64,000 bases of DNA, taken from NCBI RefSeq assembly GCF_015832195.1, contig NC_052017.1, forward strand, positions 9,810,790 through 9,874,789, given 5' to 3'. Every line of letters begins with the position of its first letter. Position 1 is the stretch's first letter. Below are positions 13,948 to 27,416 of the stretch, in pieces. Origin of the DNA: Motacilla alba alba (lineage: Eukaryota; Chordata; Aves; Passeriformes; Motacillidae). Made by a program: the position numbers and the translations under genes. Under the pieces are notes generated by a model that was not told where the DNA came from, searched no databases, and saw only the letters and a list, made by a program, of their open reading frames with translations.

Positions 13948-14190
<243 letters not shown>

Positions 14191-15984
14191 TAGCGGGAAT
14201 CTTGTTTTAATTCATATTTCAGACTATTTATAGATTCTTTGTTGGTGCTTGTGAACTGGGAAGTAATGCACTCTTAAATTTTTTTAACCTTTTCTATTCC
14301 GTAGAAGCTCTTTCCTCTTGAACTCTGAGTTTTCTGCTATGAAAAACTGGCAAAGTCCTTTGCTGTGTTATGCCTCACTTTATGTTGTATTCTCTCCTAC
14401 AGTTGTACAGAAGACAGTAAATATTATTGGTATTACTTGAAATCCTCAGACGTTCTCAAATCTTAAAGATGGTGTATTTAAAAAAAATTTTAAAAGTGAC
14501 AAACTTTTTAATCTTGCTTTAATCTGAATCTGAAGAACAAAGAACTCCCTTTCAGAAGTGCAACATGAAATTATAAAATGATATGCAAACATACATGAAA
14601 AGATGTGTTTTACTGATATTCGTGAGCAGGGCATTCAATTAGAAAGGATTTTCTTAGCAAATCAGCTGCAGGCATCCAGATACTGTTCCACTGGATGTCT
14701 AACATAAATATTAAAAGCCATTTAAATAGGTTGAAAGTTACATGAAGAGAAAAAACCCATGTTTTTTATATCCCTCCATAGCTGAACTGGAGCACGCTCA
14801 CAAAATGAGGAAAGTCATATAGACCAGGAAAAAGCTGGAGCAATTGTTTTGCCTTGTTCAGAAGCCTCATCTCTTTATTTAAAAGACAATATTTTCCTAA
14901 CTAAAAAGAGTTTTGCAAAGCTTTAAAATACCTGAATAGGAACTATTACTTTGGAATATAAATTGCATTAAATACTGATAAAAGGGTCAGCATTGTCTCA
15001 GACATAACTAATACATTAATTTTGAGGGAACCCAGAAAAACTCTAAAAACCACCAAAATGCTCATTGCAATATTGCAGTTATCAGTAAGATCCTGAAAGT
15101 GAAACAATGTATTATTTTTGGTTTTGCAGAAACAAGCAATATCCATAACAGAAAACATTATCATCAAAATTATCTCACTTACATGAATTTAAAGTATTGG
15201 AATACCTTAATTTCAGTACATTGTATTTAATGTACATTATGTCATGGTTCAGATTGTCATTCTAATTTCATTAGAAAGCCTCAAGGGAACCTTTAAAGGG
15301 TATGATACTGTTCTCCCTGGGAGGAAACATTTCGAGACTCCAGCTCAGCTCTTTTAGGTATTTCTTACATGAGTTTTATCTCTTTAGAAGTGATATTAAC
15401 TGTGTAGGCTCAACAAGACATAAAGCTTGAGATCTGTGATTATCTCAAGTATTCTGTATGTTTGTTGTCTCTATTGCTAAGAGAAAGGAAAAAAAAGAAA
15501 AAAATTATCAAAATGCCTCACAATAGCCATTTCTTATATAATCATTCAAATAATGTTCCTGCTGTTTATTGGTAACATTTGTTTAACAAAACTTGAAAGA
15601 ATTTACATCCTGTAAATTCCCAGTGAGTCATTAAAATTGCGCAATTATTTTATGTCTGAGCAAAAAACTTTGACAGAAGATGTTGTTCAAGTCACATTAT
15701 GAATAACCCTTTAGTAAGAAGCAGACTGCATTTTCAGTATTACTGCTAAGCACTGATACTTTGGGCTGTGACCATATGTGTGGTGGCTGTCTCAGTAGTT
15801 CAGAACACCACACTTGACTTAACAGTTTTATGCAAAAATAAAAATCAGCTTCTGATCCAGGCCATGTTTCAATCGTACCCAAAACCAAACTTTTTGTTCC
15901 TAATACTGAATCAAAATGCTGCAGACAGATGAAGCAAAACACATTGACTTGGTATAAAGTCATTCTCTTTGTTCTTTTATTCAG

Positions 15985-16080
15985 AAAGTTTTAATGAGTA
16001 ACAAAGTGCCATTGTCATCACTCGCCATCAGATCAAGTGTTTTCCATTCTCCGACAATTGGTGCAAACCCATCAAGTTTG
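15985..16080 (+). other. Candidate in-frame cassette exon (unconfirmed)
   Basis: The block is 96 nt. It is preceded by a strong pyrimidine tract and acceptor (ctttgttcttttattcag) and followed by a gtatgt donor. It reads open in phase 0, giving 32 residues that start KVLMSNKVPLSSLAIR. The previous ZMYND11 exon ends in phase 0 and the PHD exon starts in phase 0, so inclusion would insert 32 serine-rich residues between the winged helix and the PHD finger without shifting frame. I do not recognise the peptide and know of no human counterpart. It may be a chance pseudoexon. Confidence 0.3.
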
Positions 16081-16321
16081 GTATGTTCTCTGCTTTGGAC
16101 ACAGGGGTAGTTTTACAGATGCTTTGTCTGCACTTGATCAAGAGGCAGTTTGTAGTTCTTTGTAATTCAGCAGTGCTCAAATCTGGTACTAATGACTGTT
16201 GGACTATGAGCTCAAGTTACATTTCAGTGAGGACAAATACACAGAATTCTTTGTGGAGGTGCGCTTGGAGGAGATGGAGCTGTTTGAAGCAGGGTTACTA
16301 ATGTTAAAATAGAGATTTCAG

Positions 16322-16636
16322 GCTCAACCTTTGGCACTTACAGACCCTAGACCTAATTGTCAAATTTGGTTTGACTGGTACTCCCGGAAGTTGGAAAGCT
16401 GGAAACGGGAAAGAGAAGACTTAAGAACCAATCCACCATACACTGACACCAGTGCAGGAATGGTTTTGGATTTTGGCTTCTTTCCTGGCACCACAGTGGA
16501 ATTCAGCAAACACGGGCTGCTCCAAGGAGATAGCAAAGGGACACATACTTATCATCTCTCCCTCCACTTTTTATTTGACTATTTGCTTGGTGATTTTTTA
16601 CATTTTGAAGTTTTGGATCTGAATTTTAGCAGGTGA
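16322..16636 (+). pseudogene. Unidentified open frame inside intron, possible relic or exon
   Basis: A frame of 104 residues plus stop opens immediately after a TTTCAG (AG at 16320-16321), just downstream of an in-frame TAG, and closes at TGA 16634-16636. It lacks an ATG start. The first 70 residues have protein-like composition (for example TDPRPNCQIWFDWYSRKLES, with four tryptophans nearby and many charged residues). The end becomes leucine/phenylalanine-rich and looks like random AT-rich translation. I do not recognise a family. It could be part of an old retrocopy, an unannotated exon (a gtgaaa donor lies at 16633) or chance. There is no poly(A) tail or target duplication to prove retroposition. 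Confidence 0.25.
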
Positions 16637-19600
16637 AAAAATTACTGGCCTTGGCCACAAAACTGCTGAGCACCTTTGTCTGTTACTGTAAGAGGTGCCT
16701 GACTAGAGGATGCCACATGACCTGAAAGTACTGGTTGTGGTGGTGACTACAGACTGATGACAAAGTAGTGACAATAATTGAAAATACAGAGATTATGAAA
16801 ACACAGCTCTACTTGGAAAAGATTCATTGGAAAATCTCGTGCTTGCTTAGGGGTTTCCAAATATCTGCCCTATCCAATAGGTTGACATAATGATAGATCT
16901 ATGCAGTAAGGACATGATCTCTGATAGGGTTACTCTTAGCCTTCAGAAAAATTACACTACTTTGCTCTCATTGTTCCAGCAGTGTGTTGAAGCTATGGTA
17001 AAAAAATTTAGCAAAACCTCATATATTTAGTAATATACAAAAGACAAGCTGAGTTGCAAAGACAAAACAGTTTGAGGGCATCGGGAGTTTCTTCCAAAAG
17101 GGACAGCTCATGAAAATTAATGTTCAGAAAAACTGAAAAAAAAAAAGAAAAGAATGGTCGGATTTAAGAGTGTAAAATTATTCTGTCAGATTCATGTGGG
17201 AGAAATATTTTTATATAAGTTACTAAATTTAAAATGTGGAGTTGGTAATAAAATGTACTGTATTCCAACTGACATTTAAGGATTGGTACCTAAGCAAGAA
17301 CTTTGCTGCAAATATTATACCTCCAGGGCTTGTGCAGGTATTCATTTTGTTTGCTCATTTGCCATGCCTCCAGATGTTTTGCACATTTTCAAAATGTGTT
17401 CTCATCTTACAGGGTTTCTTATCATGGAGTTGATTAATGCATTTACACAAAACAAATGAGAGAAGAATTTATTTTCCATTTTTATTCAGGATTTTAGTTA
17501 GGAATTTTGCATTTTTCTGTTTGTTGATGCGTAGTTATACAATTGAACAAAATCTCTTCAGCTTCTTGCCTTGAAAAAGAAATGTCAGTCCTGAAGTCTT
17601 ATAATGGAAGTTCACTTTTTTCTTTTTTTCTAAATGCTTTATTTCTATTTCTCACAGAACTTCTGGAATTTGAACATGCTATTTATTATCAGCAAATAAA
17701 AAAAATCTTCTTGCTCTTTGAGTTTAGAAAAAAAATTGTAAATCAGTGTTGTTACTATGTTTTAAATGCAGTTGACAAGATAGAAAGGAAAGGTAGTTCT
17801 TCAAGAAAATAAGAATGAATCTTCTTACCTATTCATTGCTATTTTCTGTTCTGCCATGATTTTATGTACTTCTATCTGTGTAACATAGTACTGTGTCTAA
17901 CCCCAAGGAAAGAAATTGAATTTAAGTACCAATGTCCTATGGCTTTATGGGGGGGTTAGATGCAGTTTTTAGAGTTAGTTTGTCTTACTCACTTACATTT
18001 TTCTACAGACAGTGTGCACTGAGCTATTTTGAGCATTTAATGTGCTAATTCTTCTCCTCATGATTAAAGTCATAAAGCTTCTCTGACCCAGAGAGAGGCT
18101 TTATGAATGTATAATTTCAATTTTCCTGTGTTCATGAAGCCAAACAATATTGTGCTCTTCTAAGATGGAGATATGTTCATAACTCGGGTTCATTGTTTGC
18201 ATCTGATTGCAACATAACCCACAACACTGCTGTGGTTTAAAAATGGTTCATAGTGGCCAAAGTCTCTAATGAGATGTGAAGAGTGAGGCTTCACACTTAC
18301 TTAAGGCACTGTGAGCTATTTCTTCACTGAAGAATGCATAAAAGATGATTATCTTTTCAAGAGATTATTCTTTTATAGGGTTCTGTTTTCTGATCATTTA
18401 ATTGATTGCCTATAGAAAGAGGCAGCAATTCTTCTGGCTAGTTAAGTCTGACTGTGGGGTTCAGCTACAGTCATTCTCCTGTGTATTTGGTCCTCTCTGG
18501 ATCTAAATTATTGTCTTTCCAATTCTTCCCTCTAAAGATGTTTGAGTTTAGTGGAGAGCATACTGTTTGGAGAGAAAGTTTCCTTGCTTTTTCCTACTTT
18601 CAGAAAACATTAGAGATACAACTTGCTTTTACCCAACACACACATGTATTCTCAATGTGCTAATTCATTACTGGGGATTTTTCTGGTATTTTAAATTGAG
18701 AAAGTTCTGGTGCTTGCTCAGAGCAACTCCAGATACTTCCAAGTCACAAGGCTGCCTAAATAATCCATCTCTCCACTCTGTCTGTGTTCCCATCATTGTA
18801 ACATTTGTTGTAACCCACTGTCAGCACTGTGAGTGTCGAAGGTGATTTCATTAACCCAAGTGACCCTAGGCACACACCAAATTTTTGTGATTGGATGTGT
18901 TGCAGGTTTGATTTTACTAGGATCAGTCTATGAGAAAGGAGTATTTTTGGCTGTTATGTTTGTGTTAATCTAAATTACTTTAGATTAAGCAAAGGCTTGA
19001 TTCCTTGCTTGCCATGCTTAATTGCTTTTGTAATTATATTGATTTTTCCATGCTAGGTCAGTATTGGTAGCCAGAAGCTGTTTTTTTGAACTGACTATGT
19101 CATCTTGAGTCTCCATAAATGTGAAGATAATTGTAAAAAGCTTAAGAACTGTCACAGTGAGAGTTTGAATCTTTTCTGTACATAAAATGCATTTTAAATA
19201 ATAAAAAACCCCTGAACATCAACAGAAAACCAAACCTCAATCCAAAACCAGCCTGAATAGCTACCAGTTCTAAATAACTAGGCTGAGGAATGGTTTTAAT
19301 GTGCATCCCATTCTTTTCAGTTAGGGGCAGAAGGATAATATGAAACAGCAATAGTGACAGCCAGTGCCTTCATCATGTAAGCTCTTACCACTGAAGAGCA
19401 CAAAGAGGAAGAACATGTCACACCAAATGAAGAAAAATCTCCTTCAGTGTTTAAAAAAATTCTGTTTGCCTTATCCATCCATATTGTCTTTAATGTAAAG
19501 TCCTGTGTGAATTCACTGATCCAAAGCCAAATTAGTTCATATTTTTTACATATTGAACAAATTGAGACTTTTCCAGGCTGGAATGTTCCAGATAGATTCA

Positions 19601-22600
19601 TAATTATTGTGGAAGTGCCAACGTTCTTTACAGTTTGGGATTCACTGATGCAAAGAGTTAATGATTGATCCCGTGAGAGAAAAAATTCAAACTGGCTTCC
19701 ATCCCTTATTACCACGCATCAGGGAGAGTATAAGGAGGCTTTGAGGTCAGGCCACATACCAGCTTGGTCACACAAGAACAGTCAAGGATGATGAGCTTCT
19801 GAAATTCTTTGAATCCTTTCTGTCTGTCTTTCCATCCTTTAAGGTCCCGTCATTCAGAGGTTAATTTTCCAAAAGACTGCCATGAATCAATCCTTCATGT
19901 GCCAAATGCAATGATTTTTCTTGCAAATTATTGTCACAAACTGCAGATGTGATTCTGCTTATTAATAAACTAAAAATAAGTGGATTTGGGAAAGTTCAGA
20001 AAAGCAAATATATTCAAATCATCAAATCAAAGCATAGACTATTTTGTCCTAGAGAAGCAAATGAAAATTCTGAATTCCCAACTTATGGAAGGGAAATTCT
20101 TTCTGCATTAAAGCCAAGACCCTCTTCTGTCTTTGCATTAAGGCTGTTAACATGCAGCTCATGAGAATGGCCTCACAGCAATTCCAGTGGTTCTTGCTGC
20201 CTCTAGAAAGATTAAGAACAGTGTGCAATTCTGCATTCCTTTTCCAACCTTGTTTTTCTCTTCCCATCTGTTCAGGGGTATTTCTTCCTTCCCTTGTGCT
20301 CATCCTTATTTTTTGTTCTCTGGAAAGGGAGTTCACAATGTTTGCAGGATCTTCACATTACTGAAGGTGACACTAGTAGACTCCATCTGACTGCAGAGAG
20401 ATGCTGCTTCTTTTAAACTGGTGAAACAACCTTGTCAGCATCTTCACTTGGCTCTCTCAGCTTTGCCAACTTGACTTTTAAAAATTCAGTTGATGTAATG
20501 CTGTATTCTTCTTTGAGGCTTTCACTCTGCGTTCTGGAGTTGAGATACTGATAACGTTGTTCGCAGATTTCACAAAATGTTCTTTTCTGATTGAAAGGAT
20601 GTTCTTAAGAATGAGAATTTACCTTCGAGTTTGAAGTAAACTAGTCAAACTAGTCTGTAGAAAGAAAGGTTCCATCATGGGATTTAAATTATGCTAATAG
20701 AATAATGACATAGATCAGTCTGTCTTGAATTTGCTTTGAAAATATGCATCTTGGTTTTTTTCTAGCTCTTTTGTGCCCACCCTGACCTAGTAATGTTGTT
20801 TTTATTTACTTTGTGGGTTCAAAATGCTCTGTATCTCTGGCGACTGATTTGAATCTTTTATTATTGTGTCATGCTGGTCACTGAATGAAACTTCATTGAA
20901 GCTGATGGGCTTATTAATATTCATGCTTAATTCGCAATAAATGCAGTCCCCATGCTTTTCTGCCAACTGACAGCTGAAACAGTATCAGCCACACCTAGAG
21001 CACAGGACACAGGGACAAGAGATTTAAGGAACCTGTGTAGGAAGTTCTGCTGTTGGTTCAGATAAAATGTTTCTGTGTGTGCTGAAACATCAAACTAAAG
21101 AAAAACTACAAAATAAGGCCAGAGAAGCTATGTGAATGTATTTTAAGCAAGAAAAGGGAAGAAGACCGTTTTTGTGCACAGTTCTTGAAAGGAGACTTGG
21201 AACTACAAGCAAAGAGATGGTTTATTTCTGCTCTGGATTTACCTTCTTTCTAGGGGAACAAAACCATAATGTGGACATAAAAGGCATTGCACCTGATAAA
21301 TTCCTCACTCCATCACTGTGTTATCTCCCTAATGAAAATAGCCTACAAACCTCCTCTTGGCTCAACCTAAGTCAAAAATTGTGACAGTAATAGCAGAGTG
21401 AATCCAGTTTCTGAGGAGATAAGTTGAAAGTTTCTATTAACCTTGAACTTGCTTGGAACATGGAGAAAGAAAAAAACACTTTCACTTGAAATTATTTTAT
21501 ATTTCTAATATCCTGGAGGATAATTACTTATATTGTTTCACCTTAAATAATGTACATTGCTACTACCCAAACATGATATTCTTGGGAAGGAAATTGAGAT
21601 TTATTCATTACTTCAGGAGCACAGCTCATAGTCTGAGCAGATATGTGTGACAGGGGTTTAAGCAGTCAGTTTGGCTGCTGACATGTTACTACACTTCTTG
21701 GAAAAAACTCAATTCTTTAGCATTTGGAGCTAGAGCCTGGCTCTGTACTGTGGAACCTATCACCCCAAATTGTCCAGAACGTGGCTGCAGGGTGGGAAGG
21801 TGAATAAAAATCTACCTGTCCTGGCAGGAATCCAGAGAAGATTTGGGTGGTTTCTGCCAGAAACTGAAGACTTCTAGGACATACTGACATTAAATTAATT
21901 GGATTAAATTCAGTGGAAGAAAGCCAGAAGAGTTCTGAGGGGATGTGGAATTCTCTGCAGAACCTGAGTCCTCCTGCATCAGTGCATCAGAAGAGGAAGC
22001 AGTTAGCAGTGAAGAAAATGGAAATGGATTGTTACAAGCTCATAAATACATGGACTATGGAGAAGGAGATTTTGATCTCTCCCCTGACTGATGGTTTTGT
22101 GTTGATTCTTTTTAGCATAGAAAGGGTTTCTAAAATAAGAGAATTTAAAAATCATGTAAAACAAGAAATTCCAATTAATTGCTGAGATGCTAAAACCTTG
22201 GCCATAATTAACAAATAAATAAACAAATGTATTTGAAATAAAGCATGATGCCTCAGTAGTTGTGAGGACATATGAATTCATAATTATTTTTTATTTCTTT
22301 GTGATAAAATATGAATAATGAGCACCTATGAAGTGCCCTACAGGGTCAATTTATGGAAATCCATTTTAAAGATAAAGCCCAGGTCAGAGAAGGAAAGAAT
22401 CTATAAAGGCAACAGATCTGAATGGATAGATTATCAATGTGTAAAAGCGCACATTTGTAGCTACCTGCTGTAGTAGTTTTCTAGAAAAAGAAAGAAAAGA
22501 TAAAGGAAACAATTTTCACAAAGGGATTCTAGCTGCTGAAGTGTTTTTGGCTTTGAAAGAGAGATGGATGCTTGTTTATTTGCTAAGCACTTTTGATGAG

Positions 22601-25600
22601 CAAAAGCAGTAGGAAAAATATAGATGCAAAGCAGGAAGAAATATATCTAATAAACACAGGGATGCAGGAAAACTGCAGGGGAGAAAAATAAGCTTATTTT
22701 GGTGCTGAATTTACCCCAAAGCATTGCTCTAGCATTAAATGTAAAGCATGTGATGAGCTAAGAAACTTTTATCATCGGAAAGCAATCGTCCTGATCAAAT
22801 ATAGACCCTTTACAGTAATGATGAAAGGGAAATACTTTATTAAACAGCTAACTCACCGTTTACCTGCTGCAAAGATGGAGTAAGTCCTCTGAGCCATCAA
22901 GGAATTAATCACACCTTCCTCAGTTTGAAGCCTAACCTTTTCATCATTGTTCTGATGAAAAGATAAAAGCAGATCCTGTAGGCTACTGAAAGGATGTTTA
23001 CAGGAGGATTCATGCTTGGTAAAGGATAGAGGGAGCCAGGGACGAGGCACAAAGAGAAGACTGACCCAAGACTGACTCACAGCAGACTAAGGCCCCTGGT
23101 GGGAAACACACACTGTGTCCCCACTGCATTTGAAGAAACACTGGGAATGATGTTCCATGGCACATAATGCTTGTTCCATCTGCCAGAGACCCCTGATAAG
23201 CTGGAGATTTCTTCCTGGCTACTGTGCCCAAGAGATAGAGCCTGTTTAAAAGAGAGGCCAGTGTGCACGTACCACATCCACTTGAACTTTCTGAGAAAAA
23301 AAAAAAAAAAAGGGGGTAAGGCTTCCATCTGTTCAGCTTTACAGACAATCAGCCACACTTTGTAAAACTCTTCTTACTACAGAGCAGTGACTTGGAAGTT
23401 GAACAGAATTGCAAAAGCAGTGGATAGATGAGCAAAGGGAGGCGTTTCAAAGCTGAGCTAAATGCTGGTGCTGCATTTCTGGAGCTCATCAGAGCTGTTA
23501 ACAACCCTGGTGCTCCTGTCCAAGCCTGTTTCAGGTTGCCTTTTGTGTGGCGCAGGGATTCCACTATTTACACTATGAGAGAAGTACAAAACAGATTAAT
23601 GAAGTCGGCAGTAGCGATTTGCAGCAAATGTAGAAGTAAGAAGCATTTCTTCAGGTTTTGTACTGGAAATCTCATAGGTAGTGCACCCCCACGGGGGTTC
23701 TTGATAGTTGTGAGTCATAAAGATGTACTGCAAAGTTTTAGCAATTACCTTTAGTAAAGCTCATGTCTAATTGAGAAAGCTTTGATGGAGCAGATGCTGC
23801 CTGAAAAAGACAGAAAGGAACTGATTTATTAAGAAATGTGTTTAGACAGAAATAGATGCTGCTTTGTTTAATGTGAGGGGGGGCATAGGTTCCTGCAGCA
23901 TACTCTGAGTCCTTTTAAAGAGAGGACCCAGATACCAGAGGAGAGTAATGAAATGGTAGATCCATCCATGCTAGAATGCAGTACCACCATTTCTTATATA
24001 ATAAAGGCTTTTAATTTACAGCAGAAAGTTTGAAATATTAAAGATTAAGTAGAGAAGATAGGAATTGCTTCCCAACAGCAGATGATGATTGATGCATGTT
24101 GCAAAACCTAAGCAAAATCGAAGATGTGGGAAAAAAAGAGCATCATTCTTGTGAGGCATTTATTTCAGTGGATATTTCTACTTGATATGGACTGGTAGTC
24201 AATTTTTTTGGGTTCCAGTGAAGAGTTATTGAAGGCCAGCAAAGAAACCTTGACATCAGAACCCAAGATTTTAAAAGCTTCTCTTTTAGTTGAAAGGGGA
24301 AAAATGTGAAGAACTGATTTTAAAGCTGATAGAGGTGAGAAGAGATGGAAGTGTTCCTTATGGCTGTTCCCAAATCCTAAAATATCAGAATACAGAACAT
24401 TTGCTTCAGAAATTATATCTTTAAATTGGCATGGTCTATCTCATTATATGTTAAAGAAATGGGAAACTGAGAAATAGTAGGAACACATTTATTGACATTC
24501 CTTAAAGGGTTATGAAATAATCATGAAAAGATTACACTAAAGTCTTGGGCTGGTGATGAAAATTACTTGAAATAAATGTAGCATGCAAATACTACTATTT
24601 TTAAATAATTTATATTTGTTAAATTACTTCTATCTGCTGGCATGGACCTTGGTGCCATTCTAGATTCCACCACTGTGACAGACCAAAAGTGTTACACGGT
24701 GGGTGAAATTTGCTGTGTATGTGCTAACACTCTTCCTTTAAACTAGTGAAAAACCGCTCTAAGTTTCTTATCCACTGGGCAGCTGGAGCTCTAGGGACTG
24801 TTAAAGCATAGACACCATGCAGGGCTGACAATGAGTTTGTGCACAGGTGGGTCTGAATGAAAATCCTGTGAACTGGAAGGAGCTGTGTGTGCAGGAGTGT
24901 AGGGGAGAGAGAGAGGAACACCACAGCAGCACACACATAAAAGAAATGCTGGAGAAGCTCTTAGAACATCTGGGGGAAAAAAAGTGCAAAGAGTGCTATG
25001 GGACAAGTGCCATACAGGAAATGCTGGGAACCAGGAACTCCATGGGAAATTATTTCCTTCACTTGCTGCATATTGAATTTAGGACAGCAGAACTGTATGT
25101 ATACTGTTTGTAAATAAACATGATTGTGCCAAAGGGGTAACTGACTTATCATTGTCTTTCCCACCTATATGACCCTTTTGTTTTTAGCTTACTGGTTGGG
25201 TCCAAAGGATATCCATAATTTGGATTGTTTGGGAAATCTAGCTCAACTGTGTGAAACCAGCAAATCCCCATAAGGGGGAGTTTCATGAATAGAGTTTTGC
25301 TTTTTTTCCCCCCTCCCTTTTCCTCTCTCCACCTGATAGTAGAGTGACTTAATACCGAGTATCTGGGCTACCATTAAGGGACTTGGAGCAAACAGATTAA
25401 CAGGTAAGAAATGAGCTATGTTAATGGAATGTGCATTATAAAAAGGCAAAGTGGTCCTTTTAGACAAAGTCAAGAAAGGAGGTTATACTGTTTTCATGTG
25501 CTATACCTACATATAATTTATATGAAAATGAAAATGTATTACTTGTTTTAACATCTTTTTTTTTTGCAATAATTACGGGCTTGCTGTGGTATGGAAGTGA

Positions 25601-27186
25601 CCTAATAGTTACAATTGTGACCTCTAAGTTATTGTTAATTTTACTGTCAGTATGTGCTTCACATCTCCTACTTAATGGTATGCTAATTGTACAGCAGGAT
25701 GTCACATTCTCCAACATACAGATTCCCTATTTCAATTACAGCTAAGTAAATCTCCATTACTAATGAGTAAGCATTTCTTTTCCATGTACATTTGCATTAT
25801 AATGGACATTTTCTTTGTGCACTAAAATTATTCTTTCCTTGACAACAACTTTGTATTTTATTTTACAGTAAAGGCTACGACATGATGATTCATTCCTTTC
25901 TGTTGGGTTTATCTGTATTTAAATTGTCAAATGCTCTGGATAGCCTGACATTTTCTATCCCATGTTATTTTTCTGTACTTCCAGAATAAATGTATGTATT
26001 TGCTTTAAGACAACCTACTTAGGACAAATGACAAAGAAAGTAAGCTTACGTGCCGGTCATAAATTAAGACGTATTTTTGAAATTGTTGCAGTACTTCCCT
26101 CATGCTGCCGAGTGAACCTCAGCTAATAATGTCAGTGCAAAGTGACCTTTATGATATAATGTTTGACAGATTTGAATATAAAGAACAAGTGACCACGTGT
26201 GACCCATATGATTGCAAGATCCTGCTCTGCTTAACAGAGCATAGCTCTTTGGCTATTTCACACAGTCCCCCAAACTCATTTGCTGTCCTGCTGGTGCATA
26301 GATGCACGAATGCAGCGGGCAGCTGGGCAGGATGAAGGGGGAAGGTCTCTGCTGGATCTGAGTTCCCAAATCCGCTCCCTCTCGGGGCCAGGCTGGTGCT
26401 GCTGAACCGCTGAACTTGGGCAGAGGATTCCCTTTGTCTGCGGCACAGTGACCCCGGAGCCCTTCCCTCCCTCGCCAGGAAACTCAGTCCCTGTGGCGGA
26501 GATCCTTCCTCAGTCTGCATGGCCCTGGGAAAATGTATCACCTTTTATACACAAACAAGGACTGTGAGTTTCCTTGATAAAGTGATAGCCTAACCTTCGA
26601 TAATATGCAGCAAAGGTGTTGCTTTGCTTTTGGTGGGGCAACTCCCTGTGCAGTAAATTATGTTAGAAGGATCTTTTTTAGATGCCCAGAGAAGGTTTAT
26701 GTATCAAAGAGAGTGCATTAATTAACAATCATTAATATTCTTAATGATTTTTAAATTGGCCTGGTGGTGGGTGTGTATATGGATAAGAATGATGGGTGTT
26801 GGGTTCTTTTAATCATATAAAGTCGTGGGATATTTTAAAGAAATAAAATGTGGTGAAAGTGTCAGGTAGCATTCTAGGAATGCAGGAGGAAATGTTTGCA
26901 ACCAGAAGTTAGAACGAACAGATTGATTTCCTGGTCACTGTGCATGAATTCTTTCTAGCCTTGTGTATATCCTGATAATCAGATGGCTTACAGTATAGAT
27001 ACAAAGTTTGTTTTGTTTTTATTTTGAAAGGCCTACGGTATGCAGCCTTTTTCCCAGACAGCAGCAAAAAACAAGGTGAACAATTTTTGCACTATGTGGT
27101 TTTGAATTCTGTCATATTTTCTATTACGTTTCTGTCTTCCATTAGGATAGCTTAGTTTACTCTCTTAGCCACCACCATCATCCATA

Positions 27187-27416
27187 TCACTCCCGGTCCC
27201 GAGTTGGGTGTGCATCCCGCGTGTCCGGCGGGCCGGGGCTGGCGGTGCCCGCTCGGCTGTCGCCGCTCCCGGCGCTGTCACCGCGGCCACCCTTGGGCCG
27301 CCGCTTTCGGGAGCGCCCGGCGACACCTGGCGGTGCGAGCGGGAACTGCAGCCCCGCCGCGCCCGCGGCTGCCGGAGCGGCCCGACCTGCCCGACCCGAG
27401 CGGGGCGCAGCTAGAC
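27187..27416. promoter_or_regulatory. Intronic CpG island
   Basis: About 230 bases of very GC-rich sequence contain roughly 38 CpG dinucleotides, sharply bounded by AT-rich intron on both sides. Such density is far above the rest of the window, where CpG is depleted, and implies an unmethylated regulatory element in the germline. It lies 2.4 kb upstream of the PHD exon, where it could act as an alternative promoter giving a ZMYND11 transcript without the winged helix, or as an enhancer. A weak reverse-orientation CTCF-like match lies at about 27318-27336. Several short open frames cross it in both directions but look like GC-rich artefacts. Confidence 0.7.

Noticed and set aside
24847..25113. 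88-residue Glu/Lys-rich helical-looking frame
   Set aside because: It starts at a GTG, has no splice or promoter context, and resembles no family known to me. It is treated as chance.
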